Source: Treponema sp. UBA4326 (GTDB lineage: Bacteria > Spirochaetota > Spirochaetia > Treponematales > Treponemataceae). From it: DNA of 10,399 nt. The stretch lies in assembly GCA_002393835.1 (NCBI GenBank), contig DGTW01000199.1:10479-20877 (forward strand). Direction: 5' to 3'. How positions within the stretch are numbered: the stretch's first letter is position 1; every line of letters starts with the position of its first letter. A program made the position numbers and the translations under genes. Shown here piece after piece: positions 1-7,731 of this stretch. The notes beneath the pieces are model-generated. The model was not told where the DNA came from. It searched no databases and was given only the letters and a program-made list of their open reading frames with translations.

Positions 1-687
1 GGCCACCAGAGCCGAATCATGACCAATTTTACCGGGGCTTTCAGCGACATAATCACTCTGGCACACGAACTTGGCCACGCATATCATTTTTCCTGCATGA
101 AGGGAAAGCCGGCGGCATTTTTCAGCTACCCCATGACGCTGGCAGAAACGGCCTCAACCTTTGCCGAAACAATCGTAAAGCAGGACATGATTTCAAAATG
201 CTCAGACGCCGAAAAAATCCAGATTCTTGACCTTGACTTGCAGGATGTGAGCCAGGTTCTGGTGGACATTCTCTGCCGCTTCTACTTTGAAAAGAGCGTC
301 TTTGAGGAGCGGGAAAAAGGCGAGCTTAACGCAGACGATTTCTGCCGGCACATGCGTGAAGCTCAGGAAAAATCCTACGGAAACGGACTTAACAGCGAAC
401 GGCACGAATATATGTGGGCAGTAAAATCACATTATTACTCAACAGGACTGGACTTTTACAACTTCCCCTACGCTTTCGGACAGCTTTTCGCCGCAGGACT
501 CTATGCCCGTTACAAGAAAGAAGGCCCGGACTTTGCCAAAACCTACGCAGAATTACTCTCCAACACAGGCAACATGAGCTGCGAGGATTTGTGCAAGAAG
601 GCAGGCTTTGACATCACCACGAAAGACTTCTGGAAAAGCGGAATCGAAATGTACGCAAAGGAAGTGGAAATGTTAAAAGAAATTTAA
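1..687 (+). CDS. M3-family oligoendopeptidase (PepF-like), 3' part only
   Basis: This is the C-terminal part of a cytoplasmic zinc metallopeptidase that degrades short peptides. The reading frame is open from the first base, and the residues before the first Met (GHQSRI) fit the conserved run that precedes the zinc site, so the Met at position 19 is internal and the true start lies left of the window. The zinc motif HELGHAYH is encoded from position 64: two His ligands and the catalytic Glu. The third ligand is probably the Glu of LAETAST, 26 residues after the catalytic Glu, as usual in family M3. The rest, rich in Tyr and Phe and including the segment around YNFPYAFGQLFAAGLY, is typical of the C-terminal helical half of PepF/M3 proteins. 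About 228 residues are visible of a family usually near 560-600. It ends in TAA with no sign of damage. It is probably a housekeeping gene unrelated to the signalling operon downstream. Family is certain; exact substrate is not. Confidence 0.93.
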   Translation, partial: GHQSRIMTNFTGAFSDIITLAHELGHAYHFSCMKGKPAAFFSYPMTLAETASTFAETIVKQDMISKCSDAEKIQILDLDLQDVSQVLVDILCRFYFEKSVFEEREKGELNADDFCRHMREAQEKSYGNGLNSERHEYMWAVKSHYYSTGLDFYNFPYAFGQLFAAGLYARYKKEGPDFAKTYAELLSNTGNMSCEDLCKKAGFDITTKDFWKSGIEMYAKEVEMLKEI

Positions 688-715
688 ATTTTTTTAAAAT
701 TTTTTTTAAAAAATT
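680..715. other. A/T-only tract upstream of the signalling operon
   Basis: Thirty-six consecutive positions contain only A and T, arranged as alternating runs of T and A. The tract covers the end of the peptidase gene and leads into the -35 region of the next promoter. Such runs can act as an UP element for RNA polymerase or as curved DNA. They can also form a weak A-U hairpin that helps end the peptidase transcript. The sequence alone does not decide between these. Confidence 0.5.
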
Positions 716-733
716 CCTTGTCTGTGTTATAAT
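705..733 (+). promoter_or_regulatory. Extended -10 promoter for the signalling operon
   Basis: A perfect TATAAT lies at 728-733, preceded by TG one base upstream (725-726), which makes an extended -10 box. Seventeen bases upstream, 705-710 reads TTTAAA, a 4-of-6 match to the sigma-70 -35 box. Transcription would start near 740, about 20 bases before the chemotaxis receptor ATG, giving a very short leader. The A/T tract upstream may strengthen it. This is the only convincing promoter seen ahead of the four-gene run. Confidence 0.7.
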
Positions 734-760
734 TTTTGACACATACAAGGAGTTTTTTTT
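716..760 (+). terminator. Inverted repeat plus T8: terminator-like hairpin or operator
   Basis: The arms CCTTGTCTGTG (716-726) and CACATACAAGG (740-750) pair at 10 of 11 positions around a 13-base loop. The right arm is followed by AG and eight T's (753-760) directly before the ATG. In RNA this has the form of an intrinsic terminator and could stop transcripts running in from the peptidase gene. The -10 box lies in the loop, so transcripts from the local promoter begin near the right arm and cannot form the hairpin. In DNA the same symmetry could be an operator for a dimeric repressor. Which role it plays is inference. Confidence 0.5.
747..752 (+). promoter_or_regulatory. Ribosome binding site AAGGAG inside the inverted repeat
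   Basis: AAGGAG sits eight bases before the ATG at 761 and fixes the start of the chemotaxis receptor. Its first four bases belong to the right arm of the inverted repeat. On a long read-through transcript it would therefore be sequestered, and on the short transcript from the local promoter it would be free. The spacer between it and the ATG is made only of T's. Confidence 0.75.
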
Positions 761-2869
761 ATGTCGAAGAAAAGTATTTCTAACAGAAAAAAACGGTCTA
801 GTCTGCTTGTCATTCTTCTGTTCAGCATCGGTTTAACTATTACTGTTTTCAATTTTATCCAGACTTGGGTTGTCGCAAGGAACACAAGGCTGTCAGTCGA
901 ATCTGCACGAACAATAGACTATCAGGAAACTGTAAATGCCTATGTCCGCTCGGTAGAAAATGACTTGAACAGCATTTTTAATCTTCTTGATTTTTATGTA
1001 AATGCCGACATCATGCAGGAAGGCGACTTTGATGCAGCCGGTCAATGGCTTGTTGCCCATGAAAATGTCAGGGCGGCGGTTTTTGACTACATAATGGTCG
1101 TTGATAAAAACGGCCTTTCATATAACGACACTGGAAGCAGGACAGATATTTCTTCCAGAGACTACTTCAAGGAAATACTTTTTAACGGAAAAGACAAATA
1201 TATCGACGATCCTGTAGTTTCTAAAACAACAGGTGAATATGTAGTCCATTTTACAAGGGCTGTAAAAGTAAACGGAAAGAATTTCGTTGCTGTCGTCGGT
1301 GTAGTTCCGATTAAAAACATCACAAAAGAAATCAACGAGATTAAATTCGGAACCGCTGCTTACGGCTGGCTTTTAACAAGCGACGGTACGGTCATGGCAC
1401 ACCGCAATCCGGACTATCTCATGAAGAAAAACTTCATCACAAATCCGACACCGGGGCATGAAGAAATCATCGAGATCGCAAAACGGATGGTAAAGGGTGA
1501 GACCGGCTTCGGAACAGTTGCAGGCCATGATGCTGACCGTGATTTGGTTTGTTTCCAGCCTATAAAAGAGACTCCCTGGAGTTTCGCGATTTCAATTCCT
1601 TCCGACATGATTTATGATCTGGTCACTCAAATCAGAAATCTTTTGATGCTCTGCGGAACCATTACGGTAATCTTCACGATTCTCATAGCAGGAATTTTAA
1701 TCCGCCGTCTTTTAAAACCGCTTGGCAATGTAAACGAAGGAATGAATGCCATCGCCTCTGGAGACGCGGATCTCACCCGCCGTATAAACATCAACCTAAA
1801 CAATGAAATCGGAGCTGTAGTTGACGGCTTTAATAAATTCGCCTCAAAGATGCACGCAATCATCAGCGATGTAAAAAACTCTAAAAACACTTTGAGTGAT
1901 GCAGGCCAGAACATGACCGCTACGGCACAGGACACATCAGCTTCCATTACAGAGATTATCGCAAACATCGAAAGTATGCACGGACAAATCTCAAATCAGG
2001 TAAAGAGCGTTAACCAGACAGCAAGTGCGGTTAACGAAATCGCCTCAAACATCGAGTCTCTTGAAAACATGATTCAGACCCAGTCATCGGGAGTAACGCA
2101 GGCAAGTGCGGCCGTAGAACAGATGATTGGCAACATCTCTTCCGTAAACATGAGCGTTGACAAGATGGCTGTTTCTTTCAAGAGCCTTCAGAGCAACACG
2201 CAGAACGGTATCGTCAAGCAGCAGGCTGTAGATGAACAGATCCGCCGGATTGAACAGCAGTCAGCCATGCTTCAGGAAGCAAACGCCGCGATCTCTGCCA
2301 TTGCGGAACAGACAAACCTTCTCGCCATGAATGCGGCCATTGAGGCAGCCCACGCAGGTGAAGCCGGAAAGGGATTTGCCGTCGTCGCTGATGAAATCCG
2401 AAAGCTCTCAGAGACATCAAGCGCCCAGTCAAAGACAATTGGCGAGCAGCTTAACGGCATTCAGACTTCAATTAAAGCCGTCGTCGATGCATCGGCAGAT
2501 TCAAGCCAGGCCTTTGGAACTGTCTCTCAGCAGATTTCAGATACAGACCAGCTTGTCGCGCAAATCAAGAGCGCAATGGAAGAGCAGCAGCAAGGAAGCC
2601 GGCAGATTACAGATGCACTCCATAACATGAACGACAGTACCGTTGAGGTCCGAAACGCGGCCGCCGAGATGAGTGAAGGAAACCAGCTGATTCTTCAGGA
2701 AGTCAGCAGCCTGCAGAATTTCACTCAGTCAATGCAGGGCAGCATGGACGAAATGAGTATTGGAGCAAGAAAAATAAATGAAACTGGAGCGGCACTGACG
2801 GCAATTTCCAATCAGGTGCAGGAATCCATCGACCAGATTGGAAGCCAGATTGACCAGTTCAAAGTCTAA
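761..2869 (+). CDS. Methyl-accepting chemotaxis protein with extracytoplasmic double-Cache sensor
   Basis: This 702-residue inner-membrane receptor senses an external signal and controls the CheA kinase through CheW. A basic N-terminus is followed by a membrane helix at about 14-37, a periplasmic dCache-type domain at about 40-285, a second membrane helix at about 293-315, a HAMP domain at about 315-368 and a long cytoplasmic coiled coil. The signalling tip, at about 514-551, holds the near-invariant [19 protein letters not shown] and [14 protein letters not shown]. The sensor has the Cache segments SSRDYF and [18 protein letters not shown] do not see the Trp of the amino-acid-binding Cache signature, so I name no ligand. 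Gln- and Glu-rich helices on both sides of the tip offer methylation sites. The C-terminus ends in QIDQFKV with no CheR-tethering pentapeptide of the NWETF type. It is the first gene of a four-gene run, and the next start is 24 nt away. Confidence 0.96.
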   Translation: MSKKSISNRKKRSSLLVILLFSIGLTITVFNFIQTWVVARNTRLSVESARTIDYQETVNAYVRSVENDLNSIFNLLDFYVNADIMQEGDFDAAGQWLVAHENVRAAVFDYIMVVDKNGLSYNDTGSRTDISSRDYFKEILFNGKDKYIDDPVVSKTTGEYVVHFTRAVKVNGKNFVAVVGVVPIKNITKEINEIKFGTAAYGWLLTSDGTVMAHRNPDYLMKKNFITNPTPGHEEIIEIAKRMVKGETGFGTVAGHDADRDLVCFQPIKETPWSFAISIPSDMIYDLVTQIRNLLMLCGTITVIFTILIAGILIRRLLKPLGNVNEGMNAIASGDADLTRRININLNNEIGAVVDGFNKFASKMHAIISDVKNSKNTLSDAGQNMTATAQDTSASITEIIANIESMHGQISNQVKSVNQTASAVNEIASNIESLENMIQTQSSGVTQASAAVEQMIGNISSVNMSVDKMAVSFKSLQSNTQNGIVKQQAVDEQIRRIEQQSAMLQEANAAISAIAEQTNLLAMNAAIEAAHAGEAGKGFAVVADEIRKLSETSSAQSKTIGEQLNGIQTSIKAVVDASADSSQAFGTVSQQISDTDQLVAQIKSAMEEQQQGSRQITDALHNMNDSTVEVRNAAAEMSEGNQLILQEVSSLQNFTQSMQGSMDEMSIGARKINETGAALTAISNQVQESIDQIGSQIDQFKV

Positions 2870-2893
2870 AGATAAAGGCATCGGAGAGATTTT

Positions 2894-4267
2894 ATGTACA
2901 AAAAAATTTTATCAGTATTTGCAGCAGTTCTTGCACTGATACTTATATTGACTCAGATTGCTCCTCACTCAAACCTTCACAATGAGGATCATAATGAGTC
3001 CAAAAATATTCTTATCTCATCAAGTATTTACAATTCCATAAATGCTACCCTTGCCGGTCCTATTATTATTGCGTCAGGCATGTCCGCTGACACTTTTTTA
3101 CAAAAAACTTTAAAAGATGAAGAAAATCTGTCGCAAAAAGAAATTGAAGCGATTATGAGCGAATATCTCAGCGCCATAAAAGAAAAATTCGGCTATACAG
3201 CCGCTTTTGTCGTCTCTGAAAAAAGCCACCGTTATTTCACGCCTAAAGGAATTTCAAGAATCATAGCTCCGAAAGAAGATCCTTACGATATCTGGTATCA
3301 GTTTTTCCTGGACTCAAACAAAGACTTCGATTTGGATACGGACCGGGATCAGGTAAACGATTATAAGTGGACAATTTTCATCAATATGCGCATCAAAGAC
3401 AAGGACGGCTCTCTTCTTGGGGTGTGCGGCATAGGTCTCTTTATAGACGACTTACAGGCTGAACTTTCCCGTTCCGAAAAAGAATACGGCGTTAAAATCA
3501 ACCTTGTTGACCCTGACGGACTGGTTCAAGTCGATACGGACAGCACAAACATTGAAAACGCCTACATCTATGAGGCAATTTCTGACAATGCCGTGGGGAA
3601 AAGCTATGTGTATACGGACAAAGGAAAGTCCGGCTTCAGGCTTACACGCTATATGGATAAACTTGAGTGGTTCCTGGTAGTTCAGGGCTTTGCCTCCCAG
3701 AAAAGGCCTCTTATTTATGACCTTACGGTCATATTGCTTGCACTGATTATGATTTGCCAGCTTTTTATCACACTTTTCAGCAGAAAAGCTACGGTGCACA
3801 CTTACTTAAAAAAATCCGCCACAACCGAAGACCTTCTTACAGGCCTTCCAAATCGAAATTACCTCAAAGAATCCTATGGGGAACTGGGAATTTTCAATAC
3901 GCTCCGCTATAAATCACTTGTCATGTTCGACATAGACCGTTTTAAAACGATAAATGAGAATCGGGACGGTGACAAAATCATTCTGGGAGTCGTAGAGCAT
4001 GCAAAAGACACTGTCGGCGAAAAGGGCTTGATTTTCCGCTGGTCAGGAGATGAATTCGTCGTCTTCTCCGAAAATGAAGCGGAAGAAACCGCCACTAAAT
4101 TCAAAGAACTGTGCGAAAAATTAAAAGATTCTCTGGATATAACGATTTCGGTCGGCATAGTTAAAATCGACTTCACAAAAAGCATAAAAACAAATTACCA
4201 CCGGGCCGTCCAAGCCTGCTACTTAGTCAAGGAAGAAGGCGGAAATGGAGTAGAGGTTAAAAAATGA
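2894..4267 (+). CDS. Membrane Cache-GGDEF protein with degenerate cyclase domain
   Basis: This 457-residue membrane protein has a membrane helix at about 5-22, an extracytoplasmic double-Cache-like sensor at about 40-268 (with the typical DPYDIWYQFF and LLGVCGIGLFIDDL segments), a second helix at about 275-296 and a cytoplasmic GGDEF domain at about 310-455. The GGDEF family makes cyclic di-GMP from two GTP. The domain opens with DLLTGLPNR, keeps the metal-binding Asp in FDIDRFK (346-348) and carries SGDEF at 384-388 in place of GGDEF. Two features are unusual. The loop after the guanine-binding Asn354 reads NENRDGD, three residues shorter than the usual ND-xx-GH-xx-GD. The RxxD inhibitory site before the signature is replaced by GEKG. 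It may be a weak cyclase or a GTP-binding regulator. GGAGAG lies five bases before the ATG. Its last codon overlaps the next gene's start as ATGA. Confidence 0.9.
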   Translation: MYKKILSVFAAVLALILILTQIAPHSNLHNEDHNESKNILISSSIYNSINATLAGPIIIASGMSADTFLQKTLKDEENLSQKEIEAIMSEYLSAIKEKFGYTAAFVVSEKSHRYFTPKGISRIIAPKEDPYDIWYQFFLDSNKDFDLDTDRDQVNDYKWTIFINMRIKDKDGSLLGVCGIGLFIDDLQAELSRSEKEYGVKINLVDPDGLVQVDTDSTNIENAYIYEAISDNAVGKSYVYTDKGKSGFRLTRYMDKLEWFLVVQGFASQKRPLIYDLTVILLALIMICQLFITLFSRKATVHTYLKKSATTEDLLTGLPNRNYLKESYGELGIFNTLRYKSLVMFDIDRFKTINENRDGDKIILGVVEHAKDTVGEKGLIFRWSGDEFVVFSENEAEETATKFKELCEKLKDSLDITISVGIVKIDFTKSIKTNYHRAVQACYLVKEEGGNGVEVKK

Positions 4268-7200
4268 AAATGATAAAAAAGAATCTCCTGTTTTCCCTAA
4301 AAACGGAAACTATAATCGCAAGCATTTTCTTAATTTTTTTCCCTTTCCTGATTACATCCCTGCTCCATGTAAGGCAGCAGCTAAAATTAAGCAATGAACA
4401 ATTCCGCCACATTGTAGGGCTTACAGAAGACAAAACCGCCGCTGAGCTTGACTCCTGTTTTCTGGCAATAGAAAAGTCCGTGGCCCTTGCCTCCCGCGTC
4501 ATTTCCAACACAATCGATGAAAAGCAAATCCAGAAAAGTTCAGAATACGAAGAAAAATACATGGATTTTCTATTGGATGAGCTTACATATCTTGCTGAAA
4601 ATACAAAGGGATGCGTGTCGGCATATTTCAGGATGAATCTTGAGAAGTACGGCAGCACAAGCGGCGTCTTCATCGAATATGGTGATAATAAAAAATTTAT
4701 AAGCATCAAGCCTACAGATTTGTCCCAGTATTCACCCACAGATACCGAGCATGTCGGCTGGTATTATATTCCTCTCTGGAAGAAGGCTCCTGTCTGGACA
4801 GCGCCTTATGAAAATAAAAACATCAATATGTACATGGTTTCCTATATCATTCCTATATTTAAGGAAGGAGAATTCCTTGGCCTTGTCGGAATGGATATAA
4901 ACCTTGCCACTCTGAAGAGCATCGTAAACAAGGTTCCCTCTGAAAATATGCTTGCAATGCTTATCGGAGAGGACGGAAACCTTGTTTATTACAACCAGTC
5001 CTTCACCTTACAAAAAAGCGTGAAACAATCCGCCGAAATAAGTGAAATGTTCGATGTTTTCAGTAATCTGAAAAAAAACACTCTGGGAAAATTCAACTGG
5101 AATGATAAAAGCTACTTCGGTTCCAATAGGAAACTTGAAAACGGAATGACATTAATCACGTCCATTTCAGACAAAGAATATTTCAAGACAAAAAGCAATC
5201 AATTAATGATTTTTGCCCTTTCTTTTCTCATAACCCTTTTGTTTGCGATTATCCTGCTTCAATATCTAATGAGGAAAATCATTATCCCCATAAAAACAAT
5301 CAATAAAACGGGGCGGCGGCTGGCCAGGGGAGAGCTGGGGCTTGAGATTCCTTACAAATCCAACAATGAGCTTGGAGAACTGGCAGATAACATTCAGATG
5401 ATGACAAGCCAGATGAAGGAATACATAGACTACATAAGCTCCCAGGCAGAAGCTGACCGAAAGGCAAAAGAGCTGGCATTAAGCGAAAGCAAAAATAAAA
5501 GCGAATTTCTGGCCAGCATTTATCTGTCCCTTCATGAAATCGACCTTAATCAGGATACTTTCACTGAAATTCAGGTACATTCTGATGTAGCAAAGTCAAT
5601 TGGAACTTCATTTGATCATGCAAGGGCAACTGTCCGCCGAGTCATGGAAGAGAGGGTACGGGATAAGGGCAAAGAGCGCGAAGACTTCATGGAATTCATC
5701 AATTTCGATACTCTTGAAGAGCGGATGAAGGGCAGAAAATCCATAGCCCATGAATTCCAGGGAACAATAGGCTACTGGTGCCGGGCACGCTTCATTTTAG
5801 TTGACCGGAATCCTGACGGCACGCTTCATCATGTCCTTTGGGCAATCGAAAACATCAACGAAGAAAAGACTGTGCGTGATAAACTGCAGAATGAGGCGGA
5901 CCGGCAGGCGGCGGCTTCACAGGCAAAGAGCTCTTTCCTCGCCAATATGAGCCATGAAATCCGTACGCCAATCAATGCGGTTCTTGGCATGGATGAAATG
6001 ATTCTCCGTGAGGCAAAGGACAAGACGATATTAGGTTATGCCGCAAACATAAAAAATGCCGGAACGAGCCTTCTTTCCATCATCAATGACATTCTGGATT
6101 TTTCTAAAATTGAAGCCGGAAAAATGGAGCTTCTCCCGGAAAATTACGATATTTCATCCCTGGTCGTGGATCTGGTAAACATGATCAGGGAAAGGGCCGA
6201 AAACAAAGGACTGAACTTAATACTTAAAAGCGATCCGAAAATGCCTAAAACCCTTTTTGGCGACAGCATAAGGATAAAACAGTGCATTCTCAACCTCCTC
6301 ACAAACGCCGTTAAATATACAAAAGAGGGCTCAATCACTTTCACCGTGGGCTACAAAAAGCTCAACGACAGCAATATTTCTCTTTTTGTCAGCGTAAAAG
6401 ACACGGGAAGCGGCATCAAGGCCGAGGACATGCAAAAACTCTTCTCACCCTTTGAGCGAATTGAAGAAGGAAAGAACAAAACAATCGAAGGCACCGGTCT
6501 TGGCATGAGCATTGTCATGAGAATGCTGGCCATGATGAACACAAAACTTGATGTTGAAAGTGAATACGGAGTTGGCTCGACCTTCTCTTTTGAAGTAGAG
6601 CAGCCGGTAATCGACTGGACGGAAGTAGGAGACATTACAGAAGCATACAAGGCCAGCCTCATGCAGATTGCCGGCTACAAAGAAAAACTTTGCGCCCCCA
6701 AAGCAAGGCTTCTTTTTGTCGATGACACGGAAATGAATCTGGAAGTAATCAAAGGCCTGCTCAAAAAAACAAAAATGTACATCGACACAGCCATGAGCGG
6801 AAAAGAGGCTCTGGAAAAAGTCAAGGCCAATTGTTACGACATTCTTTTCATTGACCACCGTATGCCGGAAATGGACGGAATTGAAACCCTGCATTTCATG
6901 CAAAAAATGGAAGGCAATCTGAGTGCCGGAAAGCCCTGCATTGCCCTTACGGCAAATGCCATCACAGGTGTCAAGAAAATGTATCTTGAAGAAGGCTTCA
7001 CGGATTATCTTTCAAAGCCTGTAAATCCAGACAAACTTGAAGATATGATCCGCAAATATTTGCCGGAAGATTATCTGGAAGAAATAAGCGATGACGAAGC
7101 GGAAGAAGAAAATGCAGGAAGCGATGCAGAAAATGAATTCCTTAAAAAGCTGTCTTCTGTCGAAGGAATCAATCTTGATGCAGCCCTTCAAAATTGCGGC

Positions 7201-7719
7201 TCAGCCCAACTGCTTGAATCAACCGTAAAGAAATACCATGATACCATTGATGAAAAGGCAGATGAGCTGCAGCGATTCTATGAGGATGAGGACTGGGAAA
7301 ATTACTGTACGAAAGTTCATGCCCTTAAAAGCACTTCCCGCCTTATCGGAGCCATGGAAGTTTCTGAAAAAGCCGCGGAGCTGGAGGAGCTTTCAAACAA
7401 AAAAGAGTCTGACAAAATAAGAGAAAAGCACACGCCCTTAATGACTTTATTCAAGGGATTTAAGGAAAAGCTTTCGGCTCTTATAAAAAAAGAAGATGAC
7501 GAAGCCGGTAAGCCTGTGATTTCAGAAGCGGAGTTAAAAGAAAAACTCTCTAAAATCGGAAAAGCGGCGGAAGACTTTGACATTGACCTTTTAGATTCGC
7601 TTATGGCAGAACTTTCTGCCTATGCCCATCCACAATCATTCAAGGATATATTCGCAAAAATCCGCACCTGTGTGGAGAATGTCGATTTCATAGAATTAAA
7701 AAAAATACTCTCAGAGTAA
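4264..7719 (+). CDS. Hybrid sensor histidine kinase, Cache-HAMP-PAS-HisKA-HATPase-REC-Hpt
   Basis: This 1151-residue inner-membrane kinase carries a complete phosphorelay. Membrane helices at about 15-35 and 313-335 enclose an extracytoplasmic Cache-like sensor with GWYYIPLWKKAPVW and FLGLVGMDI. A HAMP domain follows at about 336-390, then a divergent PAS-like domain at about 413-535, ending in the PAC-type stretch around WCRARFILVDRNPDG. HisKA has the H-box NMSHEIRTPIN with His564. The ATPase has its N-box near Asn681, DTGSG at 713-717 and GTGLG at 743-747. The receiver (about 814-932) keeps Asp820, Asp821, the phospho-accepting Asp864 in FIDHRMPEMDG, Thr896 and Lys918. An acidic linker leads to an Hpt domain with His1019 in VHALKSTSRLIGA. 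About 70 more helical residues close the protein. All key residues are present, so phosphate could pass His564-Asp864-His1019. The start overlaps the previous stop as ATGA with GAGG seven bases upstream. A second Met at codon 3 is possible. Confidence 0.95.
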   Translation: MKMIKKNLLFSLKTETIIASIFLIFFPFLITSLLHVRQQLKLSNEQFRHIVGLTEDKTAAELDSCFLAIEKSVALASRVISNTIDEKQIQKSSEYEEKYMDFLLDELTYLAENTKGCVSAYFRMNLEKYGSTSGVFIEYGDNKKFISIKPTDLSQYSPTDTEHVGWYYIPLWKKAPVWTAPYENKNINMYMVSYIIPIFKEGEFLGLVGMDINLATLKSIVNKVPSENMLAMLIGEDGNLVYYNQSFTLQKSVKQSAEISEMFDVFSNLKKNTLGKFNWNDKSYFGSNRKLENGMTLITSISDKEYFKTKSNQLMIFALSFLITLLFAIILLQYLMRKIIIPIKTINKTGRRLARGELGLEIPYKSNNELGELADNIQMMTSQMKEYIDYISSQAEADRKAKELALSESKNKSEFLASIYLSLHEIDLNQDTFTEIQVHSDVAKSIGTSFDHARATVRRVMEERVRDKGKEREDFMEFINFDTLEERMKGRKSIAHEFQGTIGYWCRARFILVDRNPDGTLHHVLWAIENINEEKTVRDKLQNEADRQAAASQAKSSFLANMSHEIRTPINAVLGMDEMILREAKDKTILGYAANIKNAGTSLLSIINDILDFSKIEAGKMELLPENYDISSLVVDLVNMIRERAENKGLNLILKSDPKMPKTLFGDSIRIKQCILNLLTNAVKYTKEGSITFTVGYKKLNDSNISLFVSVKDTGSGIKAEDMQKLFSPFERIEEGKNKTIEGTGLGMSIVMRMLAMMNTKLDVESEYGVGSTFSFEVEQPVIDWTEVGDITEAYKASLMQIAGYKEKLCAPKARLLFVDDTEMNLEVIKGLLKKTKMYIDTAMSGKEALEKVKANCYDILFIDHRMPEMDGIETLHFMQKMEGNLSAGKPCIALTANAITGVKKMYLEEGFTDYLSKPVNPDKLEDMIRKYLPEDYLEEISDDEAEEENAGSDAENEFLKKLSSVEGINLDAALQNCGSAQLLESTVKKYHDTIDEKADELQRFYEDEDWENYCTKVHALKSTSRLIGAMEVSEKAAELEELSNKKESDKIREKHTPLMTLFKGFKEKLSALIKKEDDEAGKPVISEAELKEKLSKIGKAAEDFDIDLLDSLMAELSAYAHPQSFKDIFAKIRTCVENVDFIELKKILSE

Positions 7720-7731
7720 GGAGAATTAAGT

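Noticed and set aside
19..687. The Met at position 19 as the start of a short peptidase gene
   Set aside because: The frame is open to the window edge, the upstream residues match the conserved M3 run before the zinc site, and there is no ribosome site before position 19.
684..715. A/T-only tract as a canonical intrinsic terminator of the peptidase gene
   Set aside because: It has no G-C stem, so it cannot form a stable hairpin by itself; the inverted repeat at 716-750 is a better candidate.
4257..4739. 160-codon open frame on the minus strand inside the kinase gene
   Set aside because: It lies opposite the membrane and sensor region of a well-supported kinase, has no recognisable domain and no convincing ribosome site; it is an antisense shadow.
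6445..6903. 152-codon open frame on the minus strand inside the kinase gene
   Set aside because: It lies opposite the conserved ATPase and receiver core, its composition mirrors the sense codons, and it has no domain signature.
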